From positions 1,846,231 through 1,910,230 of the forward strand of contig NC_056529.1 in the NCBI RefSeq assembly GCF_019175285.1: a stretch of 64,000 nucleotides of DNA, in the 5' to 3' direction. The notes under the pieces were generated by a model. That model was given only the letters and a program-made list of their open reading frames with translations, ran no database searches and had not been told where the DNA came from. Below, one piece after another: positions 52,476 to 63,150 of this stretch. This DNA is from Sceloporus undulatus. Lineage: Eukaryota; Chordata; Lepidosauria; Squamata; Phrynosomatidae. Within the stretch, counting starts at the first letter, position 1. Every line of letters starts with the position of its first letter. The position numbers were made by a program, and so were the translations under genes.

Positions 52476-53564
52476 CCCACACAATTCCCTCCACTATGAG
52501 TCCAGAAAGGAATCAAAGGAGGCAAAGGCAACAGAACAGATTTTGGGTGAAAACTGGAGGGAAAATGGAGGAACAAAAGAAGTATGACCTGCCCTTGGTC
52601 TCATTTTAAGGTACACCTTTAGAGCCTTCCTTTCTTGGGGTCTTCCACCCAAAGACTAACCAGGCCCAATTCTGTGGGTGAAATGGGGGAAGCAGCATCA
52701 GCCAAAGGGCTCTGGCAAGGCCACCCGGGCCCTTGGCTCTCTCCAGGACAGTCTTGCGAAGGCTTCCTATGTGAGAACTTACTAAGCGTCTCCTTGGCTG
52801 GTCTGTTGTGTTGCCCACAGCTTTCGGCCTCTGCAGGCTCCTTGCTGATGGGTCTGCCAGCGCTGACTCCCCTTCCCTGGAATCAGACAAGAGCTGGGAG
52901 AACCACTAGGCTCTGCTGCTTCATGGCATCCACAAGACACAGAGGAGCCCTCACCGGACACAGAGAAGGACACGTCATGAAGTGGTTTCAGGCCAGCTAT
53001 TGGCCTCAGTGGTCCTTACGCAATTCTATTTTCCAGACGGCAATAAAAGCAAGTTCTCCTATGAATCTTGGCCGCCACTCGCAACAATCCCCAAGGCCAG
53101 TTTGAGCCCTTTTAGACGCCTTCTATATGCATTTCTTTGTCAGATGGACACCATATCACCCTGAGCACACCGGGCGCAGGGCCAGGCCTGGGATAGCCCT
53201 TGGATAGGAGACCCTCAGGAAAGGAGACTAGGAAGGGCCTCCGGGTTCAGAGCTGAGGCAAGAGTCCAGCCTCAAGCCCCAGAGAGCCATGCCTGCCAGA
53301 TCAGGCGGTTATCTGTACTGGGCAGCTCCATATCTTCTGGCCTTTCCGCCATATTGTGTGGCCTCCCTTAAAAGGCAGCTTGAACACATGTCTGAACGAA
53401 TGCACTTCTGTTCCCATGCCATGTTGCCCCTCTGCCCACCAAAGGACTGGCAGCCAAAGGGCAAAGACTCCCTCCTTCCTCCCTTCCATCCCTGCTACAA
53501 GAACCAAGAGGATGCTGAATGTTTTAGCAGCTTTGACGAAGGGAAAAAAACCCGTTCCCAGTCA

Positions 53565-53690
53565 CTGATTTAATTGCGTTTTCCTTCTGACTGCAGATTG
53601 CTTGGGGCTAGTTACATAATTCCACCGGCGACAAGAGGAAGCCATCCTCATCGAGGTCAGCTGCTGCCCATTCATTATTTACTTGAAAGG
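53565..53690. promoter_or_regulatory. candidate conserved non-coding element
   Basis: It contains CTGATTTAATTGCGTTTTCC, TAGTTACATAATTCCACCGG and CATTCATTATTTAC, and ends where a LINE tail begins. The role is inferred. Confidence 0.35.
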
Positions 53691-53790
53691 TTTTAGGCCG
53701 TTTTAAGGGCCAAAGTCTTAGGCAGCGCACAGAATACACTCCCATCCTATCCCTAAACAACAGAAATTAATAACATCCATAAAACCCAGC
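53690..53790 (-). repeat. LINE 3' tail fragment
   Basis: AAAGGTTTTAGGCCGTTTTA, CTTAGGCAGCGCACAGAATA and ACATCCATAAAACCCAG recall the inverted LINE tail seen elsewhere in the window. Confidence 0.45.
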
Positions 53791-54370
53791 AGCAACAACA
53801 ATCATCTGCCCCAGGCACTACTAAAACTGAAGACACGCTTGGAGTTAAAACAAGGAAACAAGGGGGAAAACAAGGTTATCCCATCAGCAAATGGAGTCGC
53901 TGGGATTAGGCCCCATCAATCTGCAGAAACAACCCAGATCTTCTCGGTTTAGGCATACGTTTCCAGATCCAGGTGCGTTTGAACCCGGGCAACCCAGGCT
54001 GGCATGTCGAAATCTGCCAAAGTGGGCTCCTCTGGTGAAACGCTGACAGTAATTAACAGCATGGAGATGATGGCTTCTGCAACGGCAAGGCAGGGCCGCC
54101 CAGCACAGCTGCTGGGAGCCCAGCTGGAGACACCAACAGCCCTCCCTTTGCCCAGCTCCTCTGCCTCTCAGACTCAAGCAGAGCCAAGCAAGAGAGGCTC
54201 AGGGCTTCCACAACAGATCTGGGGAGCTCTGCAGGGCTTTTATTCGGGGTTTTGGAGGGAAGAGAGAGAGAGATGGATCTCTGCTGCTGAGCAATCCATC
54301 TTTTGGAAATGGCGTGTCCTCTTTGCAACAAGATCGATGTGCAAAGGAAGTTGTTTTTCAGAGGAAGGGT

Positions 54371-54555
54371 TGCAACTGCACTTCTAGTGGTCTGTGTCTT
54401 GGACCCTAAAGGCACGGGTTCAAATCCTGCCTCAACCCTAGAAGCCCACCTTGGGCAATTCACATCCTCTCTGCCTCAGAGGGAGGCAAAGGAAAACCTC
54501 TTCAGAACAAATCTTGCCAAGGCACACAACAACAGCCACAACAACAGCCACAGAC
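54371..54555 (+). repeat. tRNA-derived SINE
   Basis: A B-box-like GGGTTCAAATCCTGCC is followed by CACCTTGGGCAATTCACATC, CTCAGAGGGAGGCAAAGGAA and a CAA-rich tail (GCACACAACAACAGCC). Confidence 0.72.
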
Positions 54556-57004
54556 AGAAGGCTGACACAGGTGCTGCCTTTCTGAAAGCCCCCTTGAGAG
54601 GTCATGCTTGTGTTTTGGGGATACTTCTGTATTCCCAGTGCAAAGTCCTCCGTTGAAAGATCCCTGCAGTCCTTCTCCCTCATGGCTGCTGGTTGCTACC
54701 CGTTTTAAAAGGCGGAATCAGTGAGGAGAGCCACTGAGCCAGGGCCCCATGTTCTCAGAGGTTCTCCGCAGCAAGCCTTACTCAAGGTTTGCCCTTGGTC
54801 TCCACCAGGAGACACAAAACGTATGAGCCCCCTTCACTGCAGAGGAAAGGGGAAAGGAGAAGGGTTGGCTGGGTGGGATGGAGGCAGGGAGGCCCCCTGA
54901 AGAAGCCGAGGGCTAAACCTTCAGGGAGCCCCACCAAAACCAGCTGCCTTGCATTGATTTGATCTCAGCACGATTTCACATGCAACCAGGACCTTTTTTC
55001 AGCCAAAGAGGGATGGCTTGTTGTCAGGGAAGGAGAGAAAGGTGAAAAGATCCCAGACAAGACGGAAGAGTCAGCTGCCTGGCATGACGTCAGTGCCACC
55101 CTGCAGCCGGCGCATCCCGTGCCCTTGTGGGCCTTTAAAGCAAAACTGGCATGGGATGAGCATCAGCTGTCTGCCACTAGCAGACCCATCGCTCAGCCAG
55201 CCAGATGCGCTCTGGAGGATGGCAGGCTGGAAGGGGGGCACTGCCTTGTTTTTGCCACATTGATCTATCTCACATATACTATCCTGGGAACAGGACTCGT
55301 CTCATTACTGTGGGATGATCCAACAAAACTATTCCACACATCCAACTAGCTGAAATGGAAAAGCAGCTTGGGGTCCCTAGCTTCACCTTTGATGCGTAGA
55401 GTGGCTCCAGTGGAGAAGATGTGGGTCTTCCTGGCAGTTCTGGAAGGTGCGAGTGATGATGGAGAGACGCAGCAGGGAACATGGTTCCTCAGGAACATGT
55501 AGGGGGTACCTATGTATCACTCTCACTTGAGGCACATGAATCATAAGATGGACGCCTGGTGCTGGAGGTAGAAGCATGACAAAAGAGGTGAATGAGGGAG
55601 AATTGCCCCCGTAAACAGTCTTTTTGCCCTGAGGTCTTTAGGGAAGGCGAAAGGATCACTAAGCAGAAAGTCAGAATGTCACCTGAATAGGGTCCATTAT
55701 TGTTATGTGCAGATGGCAACAAAAACCTGACACACAAACTGTTAGTTGTTGACTTGTGCTTGGTTGCTAGCTTCAAGGTGGCAATGGCTGTGAAAGGCGA
55801 AGAGAGTCTCTCTCTGGTGCAACGGAAGAAGAGATTCTGTTCCCTGGTTTCAATAAAAACGTATATGTGGAAACCTCTGCAATGATCTCACTGTTTCCTT
55901 TCATCTGCCCTTGAGACTTTTTGGTTTGATGTGCTTTGGATTTGTTTTTTAAAAACCCAGAAGCTGGGAATGAAAGGTGGCGGTGGTTGCTTGGATTTGC
56001 CAGGAAAGAGACTGGGACAACACAAATGTTGCTGGGTTACTTAAGGCAAAGCCAAGACAGAGGGCACAAACACTGCCACCCCCCAGCCCCATTTGCTTTG
56101 AGGAGCACTCTGTCTATGGCAACCTCTGGCATGATGCTCATTTACCCTTTCTGCACCGGTCTCACAATCTAGATTAAGAAGCTAGAGTCTTGACAGTTAG
56201 CAGGATTCAGAGGGAGCAGGAGGCAGCGAATGAGCCACATTCCAGGGCAGTGATGCTCTGCCAAGGGCAATGCAACCCTGGTGGTGCCACCTTTCTTTCT
56301 TTCCTTCCTTTCTTCCTTCTCTCCCTCTCTTACGGTGTCCATTTCCAAAGCGTCAGCTTGCACATGCCCACAATGTGACTAGCTGGCTGCTGCCAATGGC
56401 AAACGGAGACAGGGCTACTCAGCAGCCAGGTGGGAGCAAGGGCCCTGTTCTCTCTTGCCACCTGGGCTTCCTCCACTGCCCCTTTTCTTCTTCTTTCCTT
56501 CCTGATCTATCATGCCTTGTTTGCAAAACTAAATAAAGCTACAATGTGAAACGCACTCAAAAAGCCAGGGTTGCATAACCACCGCTGTCCCATGGGCTTG
56601 GGGAAGAAATCGTTTGGACGGTTTGCATTTTTGCTTTCCACAAACATATTGTTGTGGTGGTGGTTGTTTTCAAATCCCATTTCTTCCCTTTCCTGGACCT
56701 GCCATTGCAAGATGGGTTCCTCTACTTCTTTCAAGCAGCAGCAGGATTAGGCCAGGCTAAAACCACTTTGGATCGGCCCAGAAATTACTCTCTTTGAGTT
56801 CCATTTCTGATTCAATGGAGGAGCTCCGACTCAGGAAGATTTGCAGATTTATTCCACTTTGGGATCACACTTTGCTCATTCCAGTATATTCTCTGTCAGT
56901 TTTCCAGCATGTTCCATTTTATACCAGCTTCAGTTTATTTTACAGGAACATAATCTGTGACTTTTCAATCAGTCTTGATGCAGGGCTAAACTATCTTAAA
57001 TCTT

Positions 57005-57195
57005 CTATCCCTTCCTCCCTCCCTCCCTCCTTCCCTCCCTTCTATTCTCTTCCTTCCTTCCTTCCTTCCTTCCACCCACTCATCCATCCATCTATCCATC
57101 CCATCCATCAATCCCTCCATCAACCCTTCCTTCTTTCCTGTTTTTCCAAGGAACTGTCCTTCCTTCCTTCCTTCCTTCCTTCCTTCCTTCCTTCT
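57005..57195. repeat. (CCTT)n and (CATC)n tetranucleotide repeats
   Basis: Runs of CCTT/CCCT, then CATC/TATC, then CCTT again. Confidence 0.92.
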
Positions 57196-57599
57196 ATGGC
57201 CAGGCTTGCCTTTGTGCCTGACCCTGAGCCAAGGAGAAAGCCCAGCCTTGGTCTCCATCCCTGGGAAGGAGGAGGAGGAGGAGGCCTTGTGGTCCGCTCA
57301 GGGCCTGCTCCTCTGCCTCCTCCTTGCATTGCCTGCCCTGAGTGACCCCTGACTTGGCAGAAGAGGCCTGGGCTCTGTGAAAAATGAGCCAGCTGCTGGG
57401 GTCAAGTGATGCTTCGCCTGCGGAGAAGAAGGAAGGAGAGGAGAAGAAGGAAGAGCGGCCAAGGAGACCTTTCCTGCAAAGGCTGCAAGCTCAGCGCACA
57501 TCCTCCATGCTGCAAAGAGGAAAAGCCAGCCTTGCCTCTGCCTTAGCAAAGGCTGGCTGAGCGCAACTAAAGGCACTCATAGAAGTATACATTCATGCT

Positions 57600-57875
57600 T
57601 CTCAGGACATTTTGACAGCCTCCCTGGACAGAAGGGTGAGATGTAGGGCATGTCCTGGGAAAGGAGGACATCTGGTCAGCCATGGCATCCTGGCCCAGAT
57701 GACTAGATATATCCTCCTTTCCCAGGACATGTCCAATGCTACTTCAACCGTCTGTCCAGGAGGGATTCCAAAATGCCTTGCCTTCAAGGGGACCATTCAG
57801 TCCTCCTTTCCAAGGACATGTCTGTCATTTCAGCCTCTCTCCAGGAGGGATTTCCAAAATGGCCTCCATCTGGAG
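57600..57875. repeat. dispersed roughly 80-bp minisatellite units, mixed orientation
   Basis: One unit in plus sense (GGGCATGTCCTGGGAAAGGA, 57655 onwards) and two in opposite sense (TCCTTTCCCAGGACATGTCC, then TCCTTTCCAAGGACATGTCT) lie in tandem. They are related to the array at 59583-59945. Confidence 0.72.
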
Positions 57876-57924
57876 CATGACTAAGAAGCATGGATTTATC
57901 TTTCTGTGAGCGTTTTTGGATGTA

Positions 57925-58155
57925 ATTTGTAGTTGTTACTGTGTGCCTCCAAGCCATTTCTGACTTACGGTGCCTTGAAGGCGAACCTATCCTGGGGTTT
58001 TCTTGGCAAGACTTGCTCAGAGGAGGCTTGCCGTTGCCAGCCTCTGAGGCTGAGAGAGTGTGACTTATTTATGGGTTTCATGGCTGAGCTGGGAACCGAA
58101 CCCTGGTCTCCAGAGTCCTAGTCCAATGCTCAAACCACTACACTACGCTGTCCTC
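57925..58155 (-). repeat. tRNA-derived lizard SINE, near full length, minus orientation
   Basis: Read on the plus strand it runs from the inverted tail (TGTGTGCCTCCAAGCC, then TGACTTACGGTGCCTTGAAG) through GGGTTTTCTTGGCAAGAC and GAGGCTGAGAGAGTGTGACT to the inverted B box (GGAACCGAACCCTGGTCTCC) and the head AACCACTACACTACGCTG. It is the best SINE copy in the window. Confidence 0.85.
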
Positions 58156-58204
58156 CTTTGAGGTTATGGCCTCTGGTCACCCAGAAATATTCTATCTTGA
58201 GACC

Positions 58205-58366
58205 GCTTCAACTGCCCTGGCTCAGTGCTAGGGGATTCTGGGAAGAGTAGTGTTTTGTGAGACATCTAGGCTTCTCAGAGAAGTTCTCTATCAGAGAGCT
58301 CTGGGGTCACAATAGACTACAGTTCCCAGGATCCCCCAGCACTGATCCAGGGCAGTCAATGAAGTG
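58205..58366. mobile_element. foldback MITE copy
   Basis: ACTGCCCTGGCTCAGTGCTA with GGGATTCTGGGA on the left is mirrored by TCCCAGGATCCCCCAGCACT GATCCAGGGCAGT on the right. Confidence 0.7.
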
Positions 58367-59100
58367 TATTTTGGACCTCAAGCAAGCAAGCCTTGACCCG
58401 AATCAGTGGAAGGACTCCCTGATTGCAACACATGCCTTGCTTCCAGCCTGAAGCCCATGGAAGCCTTTTCCTGGGAGAGGACCAGCGCCTGGAAGGGTCT
58501 CCCTGCGGTCACTCCAGCCCTGGCCTACGAGAAGCCTCCGAAACCCAGACCAAGAAGGAGGCGAAAGGCTGGAGGAAGGAGTGGACAGAACAGGAAACTG
58601 AGAAGTCAAGGATCAGTATGTATTCATAATGCAAGGCATTGTCTAGTTTGATTTTGACATTGGTTTTGACATTCAAGATATTAACGTAAATGAAGTTTAT
58701 AGGTTTGGGTTTGTATGTCTTGGTTTATGTTGTATGTTTTTTAAAACAGTCTTTATTAATCTGAAAAGAACAAGCCAAACCTTTAAAAGGGACACAAATG
58801 CAGACCCACAACACACTCAACCCAGCAGCAGACACCCATTAAACCCAATGGAAGTTATTCAACAGGTAGAGGCAAACAAGAACTCAAGGCCATCCCTCGG
58901 AAAGCCTGCCCTGGCATCGCATTCCCCTTCAGGCCCTCCCAGTCCTTCAACCCCTTTCCTTCCTCTATCTCTCCATCCTCCCCCGTCTAAAGCCCAGTTT
59001 CCTCCTTCCCTCTTTCTCTCATCTCCCAGGAAAGGGCAGAGGGCCCAAGGGCTCCAGACTTCTCTTAGGGGACCGAGGGCAGGGCGGAGGAGGAGAGGGC

Positions 59101-59329
59101 GTCCTCCGGTTGGAGGACATCGGGGCCGGGGTTGGAGCAGACGGGGACCCTTCCTCCTCCTCCTCTGCCCCTCCCTGGGGTTCTGGGCGGCTCCAAAGGC
59201 TTTATAAAGCCCAGCGAAGCAGAGGAAGAAGAAGGAGAAGCGGAGAAGCAAGAGAAGGAGGAGGCAGACCAGGAGCCCCAGCATCATCCTCAGCATCCTC
59301 CTCCTCTTCCTCTCTCGCCTTGTGGCCCG
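59101..59329 (+). promoter_or_regulatory. CALB2: CALB2 core promoter and 5' UTR
   Basis: A TATA box (TATAAA, 59203-59208, inside the palindrome GGCTTTATAAAGCC) lies 122 nt before the start codon, so transcription probably starts near 59230-59240. The preceding sequence is CCTC-rich. Confidence 0.75.
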
Positions 59330-59423
59330 ATGGCCGCGAAGAAGAGCCCCCCGGCTTACCTGCACCTGGCCGAGGTCACCGCCTCCCAGTTCCTGGACAT
59401 TTGGAAGCACTACGACGCCGATG
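59330..59423 (+). CDS. CALB2: CALB2 (calretinin) coding exon 1
   Basis: Calretinin is a cytosolic hexa-EF-hand calcium buffer of neurons. The exon encodes MAAKKSPPAYLHLAEVTASQ, then FLDIWKHYDAD, plus one base of a Gly codon, and ends at G|GTCAGC. Human calretinin starts MAGPQQQPPYLHLAELTASQ, then FLEIWKHFDADG, so identity is clear from YLHLAE onwards. The exon ends inside the first EF-hand loop (D-A-D-G), as in human. The N-terminal AAKKSPPA differs from the human GPQQQPP. In CALB1 the start is different, so CALB2 is preferred; synteny with VAC14 agrees. Exon 2 was searched for to the end of the window and not found. Confidence 0.95.
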
Positions 59424-59582
59424 GTCAGCCGGGAAGGAAAGAAGGGAAGCGGGGAGGAAGGAAGAAAGGAAGGAAGGGAGGGCAGGGGCCCGGGGGGCAG
59501 GAGGGGGTCCAGGGGCCCGGAGGAAGGGGGCACTCCCGACTAGACACACTCCTAGGAAGGGAAAGGCATGATGCTCCTCGGT

Positions 59583-59945
59583 CCGGCGCCAGATGCAAGT
59601 CCTCCTGGGCGGAAGAAGGGGGAAATGCAGGGCATGTCCTGCAAAAGGAGGACCGCCTCTGGTCTCTTCGGGATGGAGGACAAGAGGGAAGTCCTCCCGG
59701 ACAGAAGTAGGTCATGTCCTGCAAAAGGAGGACCGCCTCTGGTCTCTTTGAGATGGAGGACAAGAGGGAAGCCCCTCTGGAGAGAAGGCTGGGAGGTAGG
59801 AGAGGTCCAGGGAAAGGGGAACCTCCGCATGGAGGACACGTGGGGAGTCCTCCTGGAGAGAGGGTCGGGGTGTAGGGCATGTCCTGCAAAAGGAGGACCT
59901 CCTCGGGTCCCCTCCGAAGGAAGGACCAAGTGGGAAGTCCTGGAA
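59583..59945 (+). repeat. minisatellite array, about 80-bp units
   Basis: About four units share GGCATGTCCTGCAAAAGGAG GACC, GGTCTCTT and GATGGAGGACAAGAGGGAAG. The CATGTCCTGCAAAAGGAG word begins near 59633, 59713 and 59879, with a diverged unit between. Confidence 0.85.
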
Positions 59946-60428
59946 AGGAAGCCTGGTCCGGGCGCCTTGCCTTCTTCGGCGCTGTCCAGGGTCCCTCTCC
60001 GCCAGAGAGGCTGCTTTGGCCGAAGGGAGGAGACCGGGAGCGGCGGAGGAGAGGAGGAACGAGGGAAGAGGGAAGGAGGCAGGTGATGCCCTCAAACGAG
60101 TGTGTGTGTGTGTGTATCTATATATGCGCCCATCGCCAGCATCCTCTGCCTCGGGTGCCTTTCCCAAACTCTGCAAGGAAACCCCCTTTGCCCCCTCCAT
60201 CTTCCCAAGGCAAGAGGAAACAGCCGGAGGTGCCCTCCTCGCCGAGGATGCCATGCGGCTGCAGAGAGTCAAGACTAGAGGACGGGGCTCCCAAGGAAAA
60301 CCCAAACAAGGCTCAAAGGAAACCCCACAATAATCTGGACCAGCAAGAGCCCTCCAGAGAAAGGGATTTGAGACTCCCTGAAAGAAAGAGGCTTCTCTGC
60401 CTTTATGGCTCAGAGATCCATAGCATAG

Positions 60429-60530
60429 ATTCACAGAATCCTAGAGTCGGAAGAGGCCACAATCCAGTCCGACTTCCTGCCATGCAGGAACTCTCAGTCA
60501 AAGCATCCCCAACGGATGGCCATGACCCTC
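60429..60530 (+). repeat. CR1/L2-type LINE 3' fragment
   Basis: TTCACAGAATCCTAGAGTCG GAAGAGGCC, then ATCCAGTCCGACTTCCTGCC and ATGCAGGAACTCTCAGTCAA, match the common sauropsid LINE ending remembered as 'tcatagaatcatagagttggaagag'. Confidence 0.68.
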
Positions 60531-60649
60531 CAAGATGGTCAAGAACAAGTCTTCAAAAGCTCCCTAACAGCTGACAGTGCTGGCCAAAGCCCAGCGGTGG
60601 GGCGGTGGCTGCTGGACATCTCCGGTCCCAATATTGAGATTTCACCTTC

Positions 60650-60765
60650 AAAGCATGTGTGGCTGAACTGCAGCTCCCATTATTCCTCAGCCGGGGCTCT
60701 CATGTTGCCTAGGGCTGTGGCCTGGCCTCTCATGGACGGCCACAGGTTGCCCATGCCTGCGTTGT
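60650..60765. repeat. foldback-element fragment
   Basis: GCTGAACTGCAGCTCCCATT ATTCCTCAGCC with GGCCACAGGTTGCCCATGCC belongs to the recurring 'actgcaactccca' family. Confidence 0.6.
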
Positions 60766-60896
60766 TTGGGTCCAGTTGGCCTTAGAGGTCACCTTGCTGG
60801 CCAAGGCCCACTCCTTGACCATAAGGAAAGCCACCTTGGTCATCTCTGGTCACTTCTCCATGACGGAAGGTGCCATTGCCCAAGAAAACACACTGG

Positions 60897-61050
60897 GGCT
60901 GCATCCACACTGGAGAAATAACCCAGTTTGGCACCACTTTTCAGCATCCTGGCTCAAGGCTATGGCATTCTGGGAGTTGAAGTATGTTGTGGGGTCCAGA
61001 GCTCAAGCTTGGTGCCAAACTGGGTTATTTTCTCCCGTGTGGATGCAGCC
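60897..61050. mobile_element. foldback MITE, 154 bp
   Basis: The left end is GGCTGCATCCACACTGGAGA AATAACCCAGTTTGGCACCA; the right end is its inverted form ending GGATGCAGCC. Internal TTCTGGGAGTTGAAGTATGT TGTGG is typical. It matches the fragment at 8856-8948. Confidence 0.82.
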
Positions 61051-61179
61051 TGGGCCCTTTTGCTGGAAGAGCACTTCAGGCGCACTGCTTTTCCCCGGCG
61101 TTTCCCGGGGGACACATGCTTCATGGGCCACTGAGCTGAGAGGCTGCTTTTTCCCTACGGCTCTTAAAATATTAACCAA

Positions 61180-61440
61180 GAGTTCTGTGCTTTGCTGAAC
61201 AGGATTGACTTTTAGTTTTAGCCGGTGGTTTTATTAACGCTCGACTTGCCACATTTATTTGCAGATTGCGTTTTAATTGCGGCTGGCGTTTCTGTCCCAT
61301 TTAGGGAAACCGTTATGCCAGGGATCTCCCCCTTTTAAAAAGAGATGCAAAGGCATCCCCTAAATTAAGCAAGCAGAAATAAAATGACATCTCTGCGCTA
61401 AACAGATATATAAATGTAAACGTCAGTTGCCTGGACTTTC
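61180..61440. promoter_or_regulatory. candidate intronic enhancer of CALB2
   Basis: The sequence is non-repetitive and AT-rich, with GGTTTTATTAACGCTCGACT, CAGATTGCGTTTTAATTGCG, AGAGATGCAAAGGCATC and CCTAAATTAAGCAAGC. Its texture is that of deeply conserved vertebrate non-coding elements. The role is inferred. Confidence 0.45.
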
Positions 61441-61557
61441 CATTTGTTCAAAAGCCATATTTCCCCACCGAGAGAGGAGAGGAAGCGCATGCAACCCCTT
61501 GTAGGATTGTGGCCAAAGAGTAATGAATAAGGGGCAGTAACTGAGCTCCCAAAGGGG

Positions 61558-61602
61558 AGGAAGGAAGGAAGGAAGGAAGGAAGGAAGGAAGGAAGGAAGG
61601 AA
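61558..61602. repeat. (GGAA)n microsatellite
   Basis: About eleven units. Confidence 0.93.
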
Positions 61603-61707
61603 GTGTGGGACCATGCTACCTGGACCATGGGCCCAGGTAGTATCTCCATGCTTTTGGGGTGGATTTTGATGGTCTCCATCATAGAGCTTGGCTCACTGGA
61701 CAGACTC

Positions 61708-62014
61708 AGGCCCTTATCATACGAGCACAATTTGAAGTTATCCCAGGATCAATGTGAAGGCAATGCAGGGGCAATCATGGGATTTCAATCAGGAGCCATC
61801 TTAAACACAATTGGGGGTCATTCCAGGGTTAGGTAAATCCTCTTTACTCCCCGAATTTACCTAACCCTGGAATGACCCCCCGATTGTGTTCAGGATGGCT
61901 CCTGATTGCATCTGGCATCATGTGATCAACAAACGTGAAAGCCCAGATTGCCCCTGCATTGCCTTCACATTGACCCTGGGAGAACTTCAAATGTTGCATG
62001 TGTGATAAGGGCCT
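61708..62014. mobile_element. foldback MITE, 307 bp
   Basis: Nearly the whole element is two inverted arms. AGGCCCTTATCATACGAGCA to GGTCATTCCAGGGTTAGGTA A on the left mirrors TTACCTAACCCTGGAATGAC to GTGTGATAAGGGCCT on the right, with a short spacer at about 61838-61852. There is no coding capacity. Confidence 0.87.
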
Positions 62015-62262
62015 GAGAAATGGCTGCTCCAGGGCCAGATCAGCTTCATTTGGACCTCTGCATCTGCAAAAGAGAGAATGGCAATGATGGAGGGAGGAAT
62101 AGTCTTCCCAAGGGCTGGGTTCAAGGACCACTGGAGATCCCTCTTTGAGATGGATTCCCAAGAAGGACATCTGGGCTTGTCTGCAATCTCCTGGCCATTC
62201 TTGGGGCAACGATTTAGACGAAAGCCCACCTAGTTTAGCTTGAACTCACTTGGATGTTGTGG

Positions 62263-62345
62263 AGAGCCAGCGTTGCGCATTGGTTTGAGCATTGGACTTG
62301 GACTCTGGGAGAGCAGAGTTCGAACCCAGACCTTGGAAGGTGAAG
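62263..62345 (+). repeat. SINE tRNA-like head fragment
   Basis: GAGAGCCAGCGTTGCGCATT GGTTTGAGCATTGGACTTGG (A-box region) and GAGTTCGAACCCAGACC (B-box region) match the head of the lizard SINE. The body is missing. Confidence 0.75.
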
Positions 62346-63081
62346 GCAAGGGATGCTCCTTATTGCTTGGCCACAGCAGCTGGTACTCAGCAGGTGCCAA
62401 CCTTCGTGGGTTGTTTGCTTTTAAAGAGCCTTCCTTTTATTTCTTTTTTAAAAAGGACTAAATCCCTGCTGTTTCCTGTGAGCAAATCTGGAGGCCTTTT
62501 CTCCCCCTTTCTGCTGACTGCCCCCCATTGCAGCCCCAGGGCAACCTGCAGGCCTCCATCTTCCTTTCCAGAGCCATCCGATCCAGGAACTGGCACAAAT
62601 CTCTGGCAGTTTTGTATTCCAGAAGTCAGTGCTGTTCTCTGCCAGGGTCACTGGAGATCCAGCAATCAGGCAAACCTTCTTTTTTAATATTAAATACTTA
62701 TTGAATTTTAAAGACCAACACACTTAATATTAGAAATATAAACTCATGCATACATTTATTCATCCAACTTCTTTGCTTATCTAACTAACATATAGTTGTT
62801 GCCAGTCTACAATCCTTCATCCATGCAATCCTAAGCAACCACCACTTTTGCAGACCAAATATCTTTAACTTTGACTATTCCAATGTTGATTCGATCGTCT
62901 TGTTCCATTTCTTGTCCCCTTGCGCTTTCCACCATCCCAACCTTTTACCTTTCCTTTACTCTCTTCCTTTACTTCTCTCTCTTTACCTCCTCCTTTCTTT
63001 CTTCCCTTATCCTTCCTTTAATCTTCTCTGTACCTATTCTTCCCTACTCTGTATTTGCTTTAATTCTTGCTGTTATCCACC

Positions 63082-63102
63082 TTGATCCTCAAAAGTGAGA
63101 TA

Positions 63103-63150
<48 letters not shown>
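63082..63150 (+). repeat. LINE 3' tail with (ATT)n
   Basis: CCACCTTGATCCTCAAAAGT GAGATAATTTA runs into about 14 ATT units, the usual end of an L2/CR1-like LINE. Confidence 0.65.

Larger units (their letters stand above)
48311..59100. other. intergenic region between VAC14 and CALB2
   Basis: This 10.8-kb stretch has no recognised exon. It contains candidate regulatory blocks (50030-50180, 50575-50900, 52030-52165, 53565-53690), a (CT)n(GT)n run (51066-51140), SINEs (54371-54555, 57925-58155), a LINE-tail fragment (53690-53790), CCTT/CATC repeats (57005-57195), inverted unit copies of a minisatellite (57600-57875) and a foldback element (58205-58366). HYDIN and CMTR2, which lie here in human, are not seen. 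Confidence 0.7.

Noticed and set aside
55383-55577. 64-codon minus-strand frame with HLMIHVPQVRVIHRYPLHV
   Set aside because: It looked exon-like at first, but no family is recognised and no matching splice sites or neighbours were found.
59132-59329. Upstream in-frame extension of CALB2 from an ATG at 59132
   Set aside because: It would add a Glu/Pro-rich tail, starts before the TATA box and is not part of calretinin. The ATG at 59330 gives the conserved N-terminus.
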